Under the pieces are notes generated by a model. That model saw only the letters and a list, made by a program, of their open reading frames with translations. It did no database searches and had not been told where the DNA came from. This document shows, piece by piece, positions 40,758 through 49,083 of a stretch of DNA of 50,498 nucleotides; positions within the stretch are counted from its first letter, which is position 1, and the number at the start of each line of letters is the position of its first letter. The position numbers and the translations under genes are program-made. Origin of the DNA: Bacteroidales bacterium. GTDB taxonomy: Bacteria > Bacteroidota > Bacteroidia > Bacteroidales > UBA932. Location: assembly GCA_017616655.1 (NCBI GenBank), contig JAFZXU010000005.1, positions 1-50,498 of the forward strand, written 5' to 3'.

Positions 40758-41651
40758 TCAATACCCGTCGAAGTTTCGGGCGGCCTTCTCATCTTCGGCC
40801 AGCTGTAGCGAAAGTTCCTTCAGGGAGGCGAACTTCTGCTCATCCCGGAGACGTTCGAGGAAGGTCACCGTTATATCCAGTCCGTATATGTCCTCGTTGA
40901 AATCGAGCAGATGGGTCTCGATGGTCCGGCCCCTGCCGTCGTCGAGAGTAGGCCTGTGGCCGATGTTGCAGATGCCGCGGAAGGTACGCCCCAGGACCTC
41001 GGCACGCACTATATATACCCCTCCTGCCGGAATAAGTTTCAGCGGCTCGTAAAGCGACATGTTGGCGGTGGGATAGCCTATCTTCCTGCCTATCTTCGCC
41101 CCCGCCACCACGACTCCGGTCAGGGGATAGCCATATCCGAGCAGGGATGCGGCGTCGCTGACCTTTCCCTCCGCAAGGAGCCTGCGGATGAGGGTGGAAC
41201 TCACGTTGCGTCCGCCCGGGGCAGTGCAGTCGTCCACGAAAACGGGTTCCACGCCGGCGCTGCGAAGCGCCTTGGCCATGGCTTCGGGGTTCGGGAAGGG
41301 ATCGCAGCCCAGACGGTGGTCGTGCCCCAGGACGAGGGTGTCGGCGTCAAATCTGTTCCTGAGGTATTCCCTGACGAAGCCCTCGGCGGTAAGGCGTGCG
41401 AAGTCGCGGCTGAAGGGCAGCACCTCGAAGCAGTCGGCTCCGGCAGCCAGGCATAACGCCCGCTTTTCGGAAAGCGAGTTGAGCAGGCGCAAAGTATCGG
41501 CGTCCTGCTGGAGGACGTTGCGCGGATGGGGCCAGAAGGTGACCACAACCGATTCGGTGCCCCTGTTGCGCGCCTCGGTGACCATCCTGTCGAGGACGGC
41601 GCGATGCCCGAGATGGACTCCGTCGAAGAAGCCGGTAGCGACTACTGCCAT
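40758..41651 (-). CDS. ribF: Bifunctional riboflavin kinase / FAD synthetase
   Basis: Makes FMN and then FAD from riboflavin. 297 aa. The FAD-synthetase domain opens MAVVATGFFDGVHLGHRAVL with its nucleotidyltransferase HxGH-like site, and VLGHDHRLG follows. The kinase domain includes GRKIGYPTANM and GVYIVRAEV. The start overlaps the xseB end by 10 bases. Last gene of the methyltransferase-xseA-xseB-ribF run. Confidence 0.96.
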   Translation of the reverse strand: MAVVATGFFDGVHLGHRAVLDRMVTEARNRGTESVVVTFWPHPRNVLQQDADTLRLLNSLSEKRALCLAAGADCFEVLPFSRDFARLTAEGFVREYLRNRFDADTLVLGHDHRLGCDPFPNPEAMAKALRSAGVEPVFVDDCTAPGGRNVSSTLIRRLLAEGKVSDAASLLGYGYPLTGVVVAGAKIGRKIGYPTANMSLYEPLKLIPAGGVYIVRAEVLGRTFRGICNIGHRPTLDDGRGRTIETHLLDFNEDIYGLDITVTFLERLRDEQKFASLKELSLQLAEDEKAARNFDGY

Positions 41652-41839
41652 CGTTTCATCAGTTTATCTATTTCCCCGGCGTTGCCCCGCACATAGTCGC
41701 GGCACCATTTGATCATCCCGAGGGCCTTCTCGATGTCGGCGCGGAGGGATGCGAGGTCCCTGGCGGGATCCTCAATCTTCTCCACGAGCTTTTCCAGCTC
41801 CCCGAAGACCTCTTCGTATTTCAGCTCCTTCTCTTCCAT
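41642..41839 (-). CDS. xseB: Exodeoxyribonuclease VII small subunit
   Basis: 65 aa, helical, beginning MEEKELKYEEVFGELEKLVEKIE, the standard XseB pattern. It forms the exonuclease VII complex with XseA, encoded 2 bases upstream, and overlaps ribF by 10 bases. Confidence 0.93.
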   Translation of the reverse strand: MEEKELKYEEVFGELEKLVEKIEDPARDLASLRADIEKALGMIKWCRDYVRGNAGEIDKLMKRWQ

Positions 41840-41841
41840 TG

Positions 41842-43035
41842 CTATTTATTGTTTTTTATTTCATTTACAGTGACCTCGACCAGGGCGTCGCGCATCATCA
41901 GGGTGAGGCTCTCGCCGGGGACGAAAGAGGCGGCAGAGTCCACCCTGCGGCCGTTTTTCAGGACTATCGAATAGCCTTTCTCCAGGGTTTTCGCAGGGTC
42001 GGCGGCCTGTGCTCTGAGTTCCAGCCTGTCAAGGGCGGCCAGTTCGTCTGCGAAGCGTCTGCGGCAGGCGGCGTCTATCCTGAGCATGAAGTTGTCGAAT
42101 CGGGCCTCCTCGGAAGAGGCCTTGCCGCGTACCGCCAGATGGAGCCTCGAAGCAAGATTCTCTACCTGAAGATCCTCTTCTGCAATGAGATCTACCAGAT
42201 AATCGGCCAGGGCCGTAGGGGTCTTGACGTTGGCATAGGCCACCATGTCTATCACGTGGTAATCGTGGTCGTGTCCGATGCCGGTGAGCACCGGGAGGGG
42301 GAACTGGGCCACGTTGACGGCGAGGTCGTAGTCGTCGAAGCAGACCAAATCCATCGCTCCTCCTCCGCCGCGCAGTATCAGCAGGGCATCGAATTCATCC
42401 AGGCGTCCGGCCACCGCATCCATCGCCTCCATTATCCTTGCGGGGGCCTCCGAGCCCTGCATAGCGGCGGGGAACAGTTCCGTATGGAAACGGAAGCCGT
42501 ATTCGTTGTCGTGCAGATGGTGCATGAAGTCGCGGTACCCCGCCGCGGTATCGGCCGAAATGACGGCGAAACGCAGCGGAACCATCGGCAGCGACAGGGT
42601 GGAATTCATATCCATCATCCCCTCTTCGGTAAGCCGCGCTATGGTCCGGCGGCGCTGCCGTTCCAGTTCGCCGATGGTGAACGAAGGGTCTATATCGGTG
42701 ATTACCAGGGAGAAAGAATAGAGTTCAGAAAACTGCACCTGGGCGCGCACAAGCAGGTTCATGCCCACCTGCAGTTCCTCCCCTGTTTCACTTACGAAGA
42801 AGGGGCGGAGCATCCGGTAGGAGGAGGCCCAGATGACGGCGGAGACCTTTGCGGTGAGGCCGCCGTCGGACTCGGTCAGGGTAAGGTAGCAGTGGCCTGA
42901 AGGGTGGTTCTTCACCTCGCTGATCTCCGCACGCACCCATACCGGCTCGGGGAACCCCTCCTCGATATGTTCCTTCACTTTTCCGAGCAGTTCCCGAAGC
43001 CCGAGAATCCGCCTATTCTCCTCCGTCGCACTCAT
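41842..43035 (-). CDS. xseA: Exodeoxyribonuclease VII large subunit
   Basis: Catalytic subunit of the single-strand exonuclease VII. 397 aa. An N-terminal OB domain (VWVRAEISEVKNHPSGHCYLTL) is followed by the catalytic region with FDALLILRGGGGAMDLVCFDDYDLA, VLTGIGHDHDYHVIDMVAY and VKTPTALADYL, then the C-terminal coiled coil. Slightly short for the family (400-450) but all core motifs are present. The ATG overlaps the TGA of the methyltransferase gene (ATGA). Confidence 0.97.
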   Translation of the reverse strand: MSATEENRRILGLRELLGKVKEHIEEGFPEPVWVRAEISEVKNHPSGHCYLTLTESDGGLTAKVSAVIWASSYRMLRPFFVSETGEELQVGMNLLVRAQVQFSELYSFSLVITDIDPSFTIGELERQRRRTIARLTEEGMMDMNSTLSLPMVPLRFAVISADTAAGYRDFMHHLHDNEYGFRFHTELFPAAMQGSEAPARIMEAMDAVAGRLDEFDALLILRGGGGAMDLVCFDDYDLAVNVAQFPLPVLTGIGHDHDYHVIDMVAYANVKTPTALADYLVDLIAEEDLQVENLASRLHLAVRGKASSEEARFDNFMLRIDAACRRRFADELAALDRLELRAQAADPAKTLEKGYSIVLKNGRRVDSAASFVPGESLTLMMRDALVEVTVNEIKNNK

Positions 43036-43685
43036 AATACCCTTGCTGTGTTTAATCCGTCACGAAGCGGGAGTATGAAATTCTCAAGTCTCGGGTCGGC
43101 CGCGACCAGGTCGTTGAAAGAAGCTATACCGCGCGACTGCGGGTCGCCTTTGGGGCTGTCGCCCAGGATCTTGCCATCCCAAAGCACGTTATCGGCAATT
43201 ATCCAACTGCCGGAACGGACCTTCGGAGCGCCGCCTACGGGGGAATCCCCCATTATCAAGGAGAGATACTCCGGGTACTCGCGCTTGTTGGCGTCTATGT
43301 ATACCAGATCGTAAACCTCTTCAAGAGAAGGGATTACAGTTTTACAGTCACCGAAAAGGAGCCTCACCTTCCCCTCTATCCCCGCCATCCGGTACCCTTC
43401 GCGGATGACATCCTCCAGCTCGTCATTGATCTCCACGGCATCGAGCCGCCCCTCCTCCGGAAGGCCCGCCGCGAGGCAGACCGAGGAGTATCCGGTGAAG
43501 GTGCCCAGCTCCAGGATGCGGCGCGGACGAAGCATCATCGAGAAGGTCTCCAACAGCTTCCCCGCCTCGAATCCTGCCAGCATGTGGGGAAACTTCGTAC
43601 GCAGATGGGTCTGGCGCACGATCCACTCCAGAGCCTCTTTCCTCGGGGTCGAATGGGAGATGACGTATTTTTCGAGATCATTCAT
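43032..43685 (-). CDS. SAM-dependent O-methyltransferase (catechol OMT-like)
   Basis: 217 aa. Class I Rossmann methyltransferase of the COMT/caffeoyl-CoA type: motif I LELGTFTGYSSVCLA near 58-72, VEINDELEDVIR, and the metal-binding YDLVYIDANKREYPEY and IIADNVLWDGKI. Substrate unknown. First gene of an operon with xseA (4-base overlap), xseB and ribF. It is divergent from dnaX. Confidence 0.9.
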   Translation of the reverse strand: MNDLEKYVISHSTPRKEALEWIVRQTHLRTKFPHMLAGFEAGKLLETFSMMLRPRRILELGTFTGYSSVCLAAGLPEEGRLDAVEINDELEDVIREGYRMAGIEGKVRLLFGDCKTVIPSLEEVYDLVYIDANKREYPEYLSLIMGDSPVGGAPKVRSGSWIIADNVLWDGKILGDSPKGDPQSRGIASFNDLVAADPRLENFILPLRDGLNTARVL

Positions 43686-43697
43686 AACTCAATACTG

Positions 43698-43705
43698 CAA
43701 ATTTA
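43698..43705 (-). promoter_or_regulatory. -7 box (TAAATTTG) for the methyltransferase-xseA-xseB-ribF operon
   Basis: The minus-strand TAAATTTG fits TAnnTTTG, 12 bases before the ATG at 43685, in the 48-base divergent gap with dnaX. Confidence 0.55.
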
Positions 43706-43718
43706 TGTTTTTTATTCT

Positions 43719-43726
43719 TACTTTTG
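43719..43726 (+). promoter_or_regulatory. -7 box (TACTTTTG) for dnaX, very close to the start codon
   Basis: TACTTTTG fits TAnnTTTG and ends 7 bases before the dnaX ATG (43734). Transcription would then begin at or almost at the start codon. Confidence 0.5.
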
Positions 43727-43733
43727 TACAATT

Positions 43734-45473
43734 ATGGGACAGTTCATAGTATCAGCACGCAAGTACAGGCCCAACAGCTTCGAGACGCTTATCGGCCAGG
43801 AGAATATCGCCAGGACGCTGAAGAATTCCATCCTCAGGAACCAGCTGGCGCACGCCTACCTCTTCTGCGGTCCGCGCGGAGTGGGCAAGACCAGCGCGGC
43901 GCGCATCTTCGCCAAGACCATCAACTGCTCCAACCCCTCCGCGGACATGGAACCGTGCGGGGAGTGCGAGAGCTGCCGCTCCTTCGCGGAAGGGCGTTCC
44001 TACAGCATCCACGAGCTGGATGCCGCATCCAACAACTCGGTTGACGACATCCGCGCCCTGACCGACAAGGTGCGCATCCCGCCGCAGGTGGGCAAGTACA
44101 GCGTCTATATCATCGACGAGGTCCACATGCTTTCCCAGGCCGCCTTCAACGCCTTCCTCAAGACGCTCGAAGAGCCCCCGGCACACGCCATCTTCATCCT
44201 CGCCACCACCGAGAAGCACAAGATCCTCCCCACCATCCTCTCCCGCTGCCAGACCTACGACTTCAACCGCATCGGAATCGAGGACATAGTGAAGAACCTG
44301 CGTCACATCGCTGAATGCGAAGGCATTACGATCAGTGAGGACGCCATGCACATCATAGCCCAGAAGGCTGACGGCGCCATGCGCGACGCCCTCACCCTCT
44401 TCGACCAGATGGTGGCCTTCTGCGGAAAGGAAATCACCTACGAGCAGGTCATCAAGAACCTGAACGTCCTGGATTACGCCTACTACTTCAAGCTGACCGA
44501 CTGCTTCCTGCAGGGGGATTACGCCACCGCCCTGCTCACCTTCGACGAAATCCTTTCGCGCGGATTCAACGCGCTCCACTTCATATCGGGTCTGAGCACC
44601 CACTTCCGCGACCTTCTGGTATGCCGCAACGGCGCCTCCCAGAGCCTTCTGGAGATAGCCCCCACCGTGGCGAAGAATTACCGCGAAACGGCCCGGAAGT
44701 GTCCTACGGACTTCCTTTTCGAGGCCCTCAACGTTACCACAGCCTGCGAGGCGCAGTACAAGCAGAGCGGCAACCAGCGGCTCCTGATAGAGTTCGCACT
44801 GATGAAGCTCTGCCGCCTTGTTCCCGCCGCAGCGGCCGCCTTCTCCGGCAACGGAACCCCCGTACAGGTCGCAGAACCGGCCCAGCCGGCACCTGCCCCG
44901 CAGCAGCCCGAAAAGCCCGTGCAGCCAGCGCAGCCCGCGCAGAGTGAGCCTGCGCCTATTTTCGAGCCCCTGAAGAGGACTGCCGTAGCCCCTGGAATGT
45001 CCATCAAGGATATGATGCTCAAGGCCGACACTCCGGCAAAAGGAGCAGGCCTGAGAGGCGTGCTCGCCGCCGGAGGTGTCACCACCGCAGCCGAAATGCC
45101 GATTTCGGTAAGCGGCGAATCTGTCATCGAGGCGTGGAGAAAACTTGCCGACGCCGAGCCGGGCACCAACCTGAAGGCAGCCCTCACCAGTTCGGTCCCT
45201 CACTTCGATCCCGACAGCATGGAAATCCACTTCGAAGTGAAGAATGCCGCCCAGAAGGAGTGGATAGACAAGAACCGCCGCATCAGGATGGAAGAGACTC
45301 TTCGGCACGAACTTGGCAGGGATGACATACGCCTCTTCATAGATGTGGCTGAAATAAAGGAAAACAACTCCGCGGCAAGGCTCTACATGCCCTCCGACAG
45401 GGACGAATACCTTACGAAGAATTCCGAGGAGTTCAGGAACTTAAAGAACGATTTCGGGCTGGAGGTCAACTGA
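43734..45473 (+). CDS. dnaX: DNA polymerase III subunits gamma/tau
   Basis: Clamp-loader ATPase of the replisome. I chose the ATG at 43734 (MGQFIVSARKYRPNSFETLIGQ); the open frame from 43584 lies over the divergent methyltransferase gene. 579 aa. Walker A GPRGVGKTSAARIFAK near 46, zinc site CSNPSADMEPCGECESC, Walker B VYIIDEVHMLS, sensor TTEKHKILPTILSRC. A Pro/Ala/Gln-rich linker (about 375-415) leads to a tau-like C-terminal domain. No frameshift signal for a separate gamma product was looked for in depth. Confidence 0.97.
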   Translation: MGQFIVSARKYRPNSFETLIGQENIARTLKNSILRNQLAHAYLFCGPRGVGKTSAARIFAKTINCSNPSADMEPCGECESCRSFAEGRSYSIHELDAASNNSVDDIRALTDKVRIPPQVGKYSVYIIDEVHMLSQAAFNAFLKTLEEPPAHAIFILATTEKHKILPTILSRCQTYDFNRIGIEDIVKNLRHIAECEGITISEDAMHIIAQKADGAMRDALTLFDQMVAFCGKEITYEQVIKNLNVLDYAYYFKLTDCFLQGDYATALLTFDEILSRGFNALHFISGLSTHFRDLLVCRNGASQSLLEIAPTVAKNYRETARKCPTDFLFEALNVTTACEAQYKQSGNQRLLIEFALMKLCRLVPAAAAAFSGNGTPVQVAEPAQPAPAPQQPEKPVQPAQPAQSEPAPIFEPLKRTAVAPGMSIKDMMLKADTPAKGAGLRGVLAAGGVTTAAEMPISVSGESVIEAWRKLADAEPGTNLKAALTSSVPHFDPDSMEIHFEVKNAAQKEWIDKNRRIRMEETLRHELGRDDIRLFIDVAEIKENNSAARLYMPSDRDEYLTKNSEEFRNLKNDFGLEVN

Positions 45474-45495
45474 CGCCGCCCGGTGAAGACAAAAG

Positions 45496-46257
45496 ATGAA
45501 ACTCTACTGTACTGACCTGGTCAAGAAATATGGCAAACGCACCGTCGTGAAAGGCGTTTCCATCGAAGTCGAACAAGGCGAAATCGTGGGTCTGCTGGGC
45601 CCCAACGGAGCCGGCAAGACCACCTCTTTCTATATGATTACCGGCCTTATCAAACCCAATGCCGGCGACATCTTCCTGGATGACACCAACATCACCAAGA
45701 TGCCTATGTACCGCCGCGCCCAGATGGGAATCGGATATCTGGCACAGGAGGCCTCTGTCTTCCGCACGATGAGCGTCGAGGACAACATAATGTCCGTCAT
45801 GGAGATGGCGGGATTCGACAAGGAATACCGCAGTCAGAGGCTGGAGGCCCTGATTGACGAGTTCGGTCTCCACAAGGTCCGGAAGAGCCACGGCGTTATG
45901 CTCTCCGGAGGTGAGCGCCGCCGCTGCGAGATTGCGCGCGCCCTCGCCATCAACCCCAAGTTCATCCTTCTCGACGAGCCGTTCGCAGGTGTGGACCCCA
46001 TCGCGGTGGAGGATATCCAGCACATCATCGCCAAGCTCAAGACCAAGAACATCGGCATCATCATCACCGACCACAACGTCCACGAGACGCTGGCGATTAC
46101 CGACCGCGCCTACCTGCTGTACGAAGGATCGATCCTCGAGAGCGGCACGGCAGAGCAGCTGGCCAACAATCCCGAGGTCCGCAAGAAGTATCTGGGTCAG
46201 AATTTCGAACTCCGCAAGGCTGTGCTTCACGAGCGCGCGGAGGATGTCGAAGAGTAG
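45496..46257 (+). CDS. lptB: LPS export ABC transporter ATP-binding protein
   Basis: ATPase that powers LPS transport to the outer membrane with LptFG. 253 aa. Walker A GPNGAGKTTSFYMITGL, Q-loop YLAQEAS, signature LSGGERRRCEIARAL, Walker B FILLDEPFAGVDP, His in ITDHNVHET. It lies 22 bases after dnaX, and its 3' end overlaps a small convergent gene by 31 bases. A strong terminator follows at 46286-46316. Confidence 0.96.
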   Translation: MKLYCTDLVKKYGKRTVVKGVSIEVEQGEIVGLLGPNGAGKTTSFYMITGLIKPNAGDIFLDDTNITKMPMYRRAQMGIGYLAQEASVFRTMSVEDNIMSVMEMAGFDKEYRSQRLEALIDEFGLHKVRKSHGVMLSGGERRRCEIARALAINPKFILLDEPFAGVDPIAVEDIQHIIAKLKTKNIGIIITDHNVHETLAITDRAYLLYEGSILESGTAEQLANNPEVRKKYLGQNFELRKAVLHERAEDVEE

Positions 46258-46409
46258 AAGGCGCAGCCTTCGCAACCACCTTCAGGGCAGGCGTTTTCGC
46301 CTGCCTTTTTCTTTTTGCACGAACGACGGAAAAACACTGCCGCCCCCATTGCGAGGACGGCCAGCATCAGCACTGCCGCAGCTATGACAAGAGTCAGTAT
46401 CACAGGCAC
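46227..46409 (-). CDS. Small Cys-rich membrane protein (FeoB-associated-like)
   Basis: 60 aa, starting at a GTG (46409) that overlaps the nadE end by 10 bases. One membrane helix (LTLVIAAAVLMLAVLAMGAAVFF), a basic stretch RRSCKKKKAGE, then CPEGGCEGC. The layout resembles the FeoB-associated Cys-rich membrane proteins, which may bind metal; no feo genes are near, so the link is weak. Its middle is encoded opposite the lptB terminator. The GTG two codons further in is another possible start. Confidence 0.6.
   Translation of the reverse strand: MPVILTLVIAAAVLMLAVLAMGAAVFFRRSCKKKKAGENACPEGGCEGCAFYSSTSSARS
46286..46316 (+). terminator. Intrinsic terminator after lptB
   Basis: GGCAGGCG-TTTT-CGCCTGCC followed by TTTTTCTTTTT, 28 bases after the lptB stop. 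It is textbook in form and lies within the antisense of the small Cys-rich protein gene. Confidence 0.92.
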
Positions 46410-47239
46410 TTGAATTCCGGTGCAATAGGATGCTCGCCCACCTTGAGCATAGGCGGAATCTGCATCACCTTGAATGCGGAAGCGGCCTTGAGCCGCAGAA
46501 TCCGCTCCACAGTTGCGCGGTCCGCTCCGGAGGCGATGACCTCTTCCGGATCGCGCCCCTCTTCGTGGAGGGCGTGAAGTATGGGGTCCAGCACCTCATA
46601 GGGCGGAAGCGAGTCGGTATCCTTCTGGCCGGGCTTGAGTTCGGCCGAAGGGGCCTTGGTCATAGTGGACTCGGGAATTATCTCCCTTTCGCGGTTGATA
46701 TGGCGCGCAAGCTCATAGACCTGCAATTTGTAAAGGTCTGCGATTACCATCATAGCCCCCGCGAGGTCGCCGTAGAGGGTGCCGTAGCCCATGAAGAGCT
46801 CGCTCTTGTTGGAGGTATTGAGCACCAGGGCGCCACGCTTGTTGGAGTAGGCCATCAGGATGACTGCCCTGGTACGGGCCTGGATGTTCTCCTGCGTCAC
46901 GCTCCACTGCCCGTCGGCGAAGAGCGGAGCGAGTTCCTCGATGAATTTGTCGTAGATGCCGCCGATGGGAACGATGTCGTAGGAGGCGCCGCAGTTGCGG
47001 GCCAGATCCTCCGCATCTTTGACTGAGTGGGAGGTCGAGAAGCCGGAGGGCATCAGTACTCCGTGGACATTTTCCGCTCCGAGGGCCTCGCAGGCGAGGG
47101 CGAATACCACCGCGGAGTCGATTCCGCCTGAGAGCCCCACGACCGCGCGCTTCATTCCGCAGCCTTCGAAATAGGCCTTGATTTTCGAAACGAGGAGGCT
47201 GTGGGCCTCCTCGATCGGTATATTGGGTTGGAGTATCAT
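46400..47239 (-). CDS. nadE: NH3-dependent NAD+ synthetase
   Basis: Amidates nicotinate adenine dinucleotide with ammonia and ATP to form NAD+. 279 aa from the ATG at 47239 (MILQPNIPIEEAH), typical of the short ammonia-dependent form with no glutaminase domain. The PP-loop is VGLSGGIDSAVVFALA; MGYGTLYGDLAGAM and FKVMQIPPMLK are further NadE marks. It lies one base after the prs stop and overlaps the small membrane gene by 10 bases. Confidence 0.96.
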   Translation of the reverse strand: MILQPNIPIEEAHSLLVSKIKAYFEGCGMKRAVVGLSGGIDSAVVFALACEALGAENVHGVLMPSGFSTSHSVKDAEDLARNCGASYDIVPIGGIYDKFIEELAPLFADGQWSVTQENIQARTRAVILMAYSNKRGALVLNTSNKSELFMGYGTLYGDLAGAMMVIADLYKLQVYELARHINREREIIPESTMTKAPSAELKPGQKDTDSLPPYEVLDPILHALHEEGRDPEEVIASGADRATVERILRLKAASAFKVMQIPPMLKVGEHPIAPEFKCL

Positions 47240-47240
47240 A

Positions 47241-48206
47241 TCAATAGATGAATGTCGAACTGATTGGCGAGAAGTTGTAAACCTTGGCAATGATGTCGGC
47301 GAAGAGGTCGGCTACGGTCACAATGGTGAATTTGGATTTATCGACTGAAGGGTCCTCCTTGAGCGGAATGGTGTCGGTGATGACGAACTGCTCGATTGCA
47401 GAGTCGGCTATGCGTTCGTAAGCCTTGCCGGAAAGGACAGGGTGGGTGCAGAGGGCGCGGACGCTCCTGGCTCCCTTCGCCATAAGCATGTCGGCGCAGG
47501 TGGTGATGGTACCCGCGGTATCTACCATGTCGTCCACGATTATGACATTCTTGTCTTCGACGTCGCCGATCGCGGTCATCGAGCCCACGACATTGGCCCT
47601 TGCACGGGACTTGTGGCAGATTATCATCGATGCGTCGAGCCTCTTGGCGTATGCATTGGCCCTCTTCGCGCCGCCCATATCCGGAGAAGCGATCGCCAGG
47701 TTGTCGAGGTTCAAATCCCTGATGAACTTGACCAGCAGGGTGCTGGCGTAGAGATGATCCACGGGAATGTCGAAGAAGCCCTGAATCTGGTCGGCGTGAA
47801 GGTCCATGGTCATTACGCGGTCGCAGCCCGCAGCCATCAGCAGGTTGGCGACCACCTTGGCTCCGATGGGGACGCGTGGCTGGTCCTTGCGGTCCTGGCG
47901 GGCCCAGCCGAAGTAGGGAATGACTGCCGTAACCTTGTGTGCGGAAGCCCTTTTTGCAGCATCGATCATCAGCAGGAGCTCCATAAGGTTGTCGGAGGGC
48001 GGGAAAGTGGATTGTACGATGTAAACCATTGCGCCGCGGACGCTTTCCATATACGAGGGCTGGAATTCACCGTCGCTGAACTGGACTAACTCAGACTGGC
48101 CGAGCTCGACTCCGAGCGAGGCGCAGATCTTCTCGGCAAGGTACTTGGATTCCCTGCCGGCGAAGATTTTCAGGTTGTGTTTGTGAGGCTCCTGTACGAA
48201 TGACAT
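47241..48206 (-). CDS. prs: Ribose-phosphate pyrophosphokinase (PRPP synthetase)
   Basis: Makes PRPP from ribose 5-phosphate and ATP, feeding purine, pyrimidine, NAD, His and Trp synthesis. I chose the ATG at 48206 (MSFVQEPHKHNLKIFAGR); upstream open frame to 48368 overlaps engB. 321 aa, normal. FSDGEFQPSY, AKRASAHKVTAVIPYFGWARQDRK, and the PRPP loop VIIVDDMVDTAGT are seen. It is in an operon with nadE, another PRPP-linked pathway. Confidence 0.97.
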   Translation of the reverse strand: MSFVQEPHKHNLKIFAGRESKYLAEKICASLGVELGQSELVQFSDGEFQPSYMESVRGAMVYIVQSTFPPSDNLMELLLMIDAAKRASAHKVTAVIPYFGWARQDRKDQPRVPIGAKVVANLLMAAGCDRVMTMDLHADQIQGFFDIPVDHLYASTLLVKFIRDLNLDNLAIASPDMGGAKRANAYAKRLDASMIICHKSRARANVVGSMTAIGDVEDKNVIIVDDMVDTAGTITTCADMLMAKGARSVRALCTHPVLSGKAYERIADSAIEQFVITDTIPLKEDPSVDKSKFTIVTVADLFADIIAKVYNFSPISSTFIY

Positions 48207-48237
48207 AATGCAGTATATTAATCGGTTAAGTATAGGT

Positions 48238-48834
48238 TTACAAGCTCTTGAGCACCGTCTCGATATATGCCAGTATCTCCTCCCTTCCGGTGCCGTCCTT
48301 GGAGGAACTGCGGAATACTGGCGGCAGTTCCTCCCAGTATTCGAGCAGTCCGGCGTTGTTCTTTGCAAGCTGGGTTTCGAGTGCCACGGCGCCGGATTTG
48401 TCGCATTTCGTATAGATGATGGCGAAGGGCACCCCCTCCTCCCCCAGCGTAGTGAGGAATTCGAGGTCTATCTTCTGCAGGTCGTGGCGCGAGTCTAGAA
48501 GCACGAAGAGCAGGACCATCTCCGGCGAGCCCAATACGTATTCGCGTATCATTGCAGAGAGCTTCTCGCGTCCGGCCTTTCCCATCTTGGCGTAGCCGTA
48601 GCCGGGAAGGTCCACGAGGTACCAGCTGTCGTTTATCAGGAAGTGGTTTACGAGCTGCGTCTTGCCGGGCGTAGCCGAGGTATGGGCGAGTTTACCGTTG
48701 TTGCAGAGGCAGTTGATGAGTGAGGATTTACCTACGTTAGAGCGTCCGATGAAGGCGAATTCCGGAAGACGGGCCGCCGGCCTGTCCTTGAGATGTTCGC
48801 TGCTGCCTGCGAAAACAGCTTGTTTGATAATCAT
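48238..48834 (-). CDS. engB: Ribosome biogenesis GTP-binding protein EngB/YsxC/YihA
   Basis: GTPase needed for large ribosomal subunit assembly. 198 aa. G1 GRSNVGKSSLINCL, G2-region TSATPGKTQLVNHF, G3 VDLPGYGYAKMG, G4 TKCD and SSKDGTGREE near the end. It starts the engB-prs-nadE-small gene run, 31 bases before prs. Confidence 0.96.
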   Translation of the reverse strand: MIIKQAVFAGSSEHLKDRPAARLPEFAFIGRSNVGKSSLINCLCNNGKLAHTSATPGKTQLVNHFLINDSWYLVDLPGYGYAKMGKAGREKLSAMIREYVLGSPEMVLLFVLLDSRHDLQKIDLEFLTTLGEEGVPFAIIYTKCDKSGAVALETQLAKNNAGLLEYWEELPPVFRSSSKDGTGREEILAYIETVLKSL

Positions 48835-48856
48835 CGGAGCAAATGATTTGGTTATG

Positions 48857-48864
48857 CAAATTTA
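48857..48864 (-). promoter_or_regulatory. -7 box (TAAATTTG) for engB
   Basis: The minus-strand TAAATTTG fits TAnnTTTG, 22 bases before the engB ATG. Confidence 0.55.
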
Positions 48865-49083
48865 GTCTTTTTTTCATCTAAAATCACCCCGCCGACAACA
48901 CTTTTGCAAACATTAAACAAACATTATTGCCGAGGGTGGCACAGGTTTTCAGAGAAACATCAACTGCGCCTATAGAGGGCCGCATCGTTGTAAACAAAAA
49001 AACGAAAATGATATAAAGCGGTAGATTTTTTCGTATTTTAGCGGATTGTTGAAAACAATTTTAAACCATCTATACATTTTTAT

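Noticed and set aside
43752-45308. Long antisense ORFs, such as 518 codons opposite dnaX and similar ones opposite carB, ileS and M14
   Set aside because: GC-rich codon use leaves long open antisense frames; their sequences are low in recognisable motifs, and the sense genes are certain.
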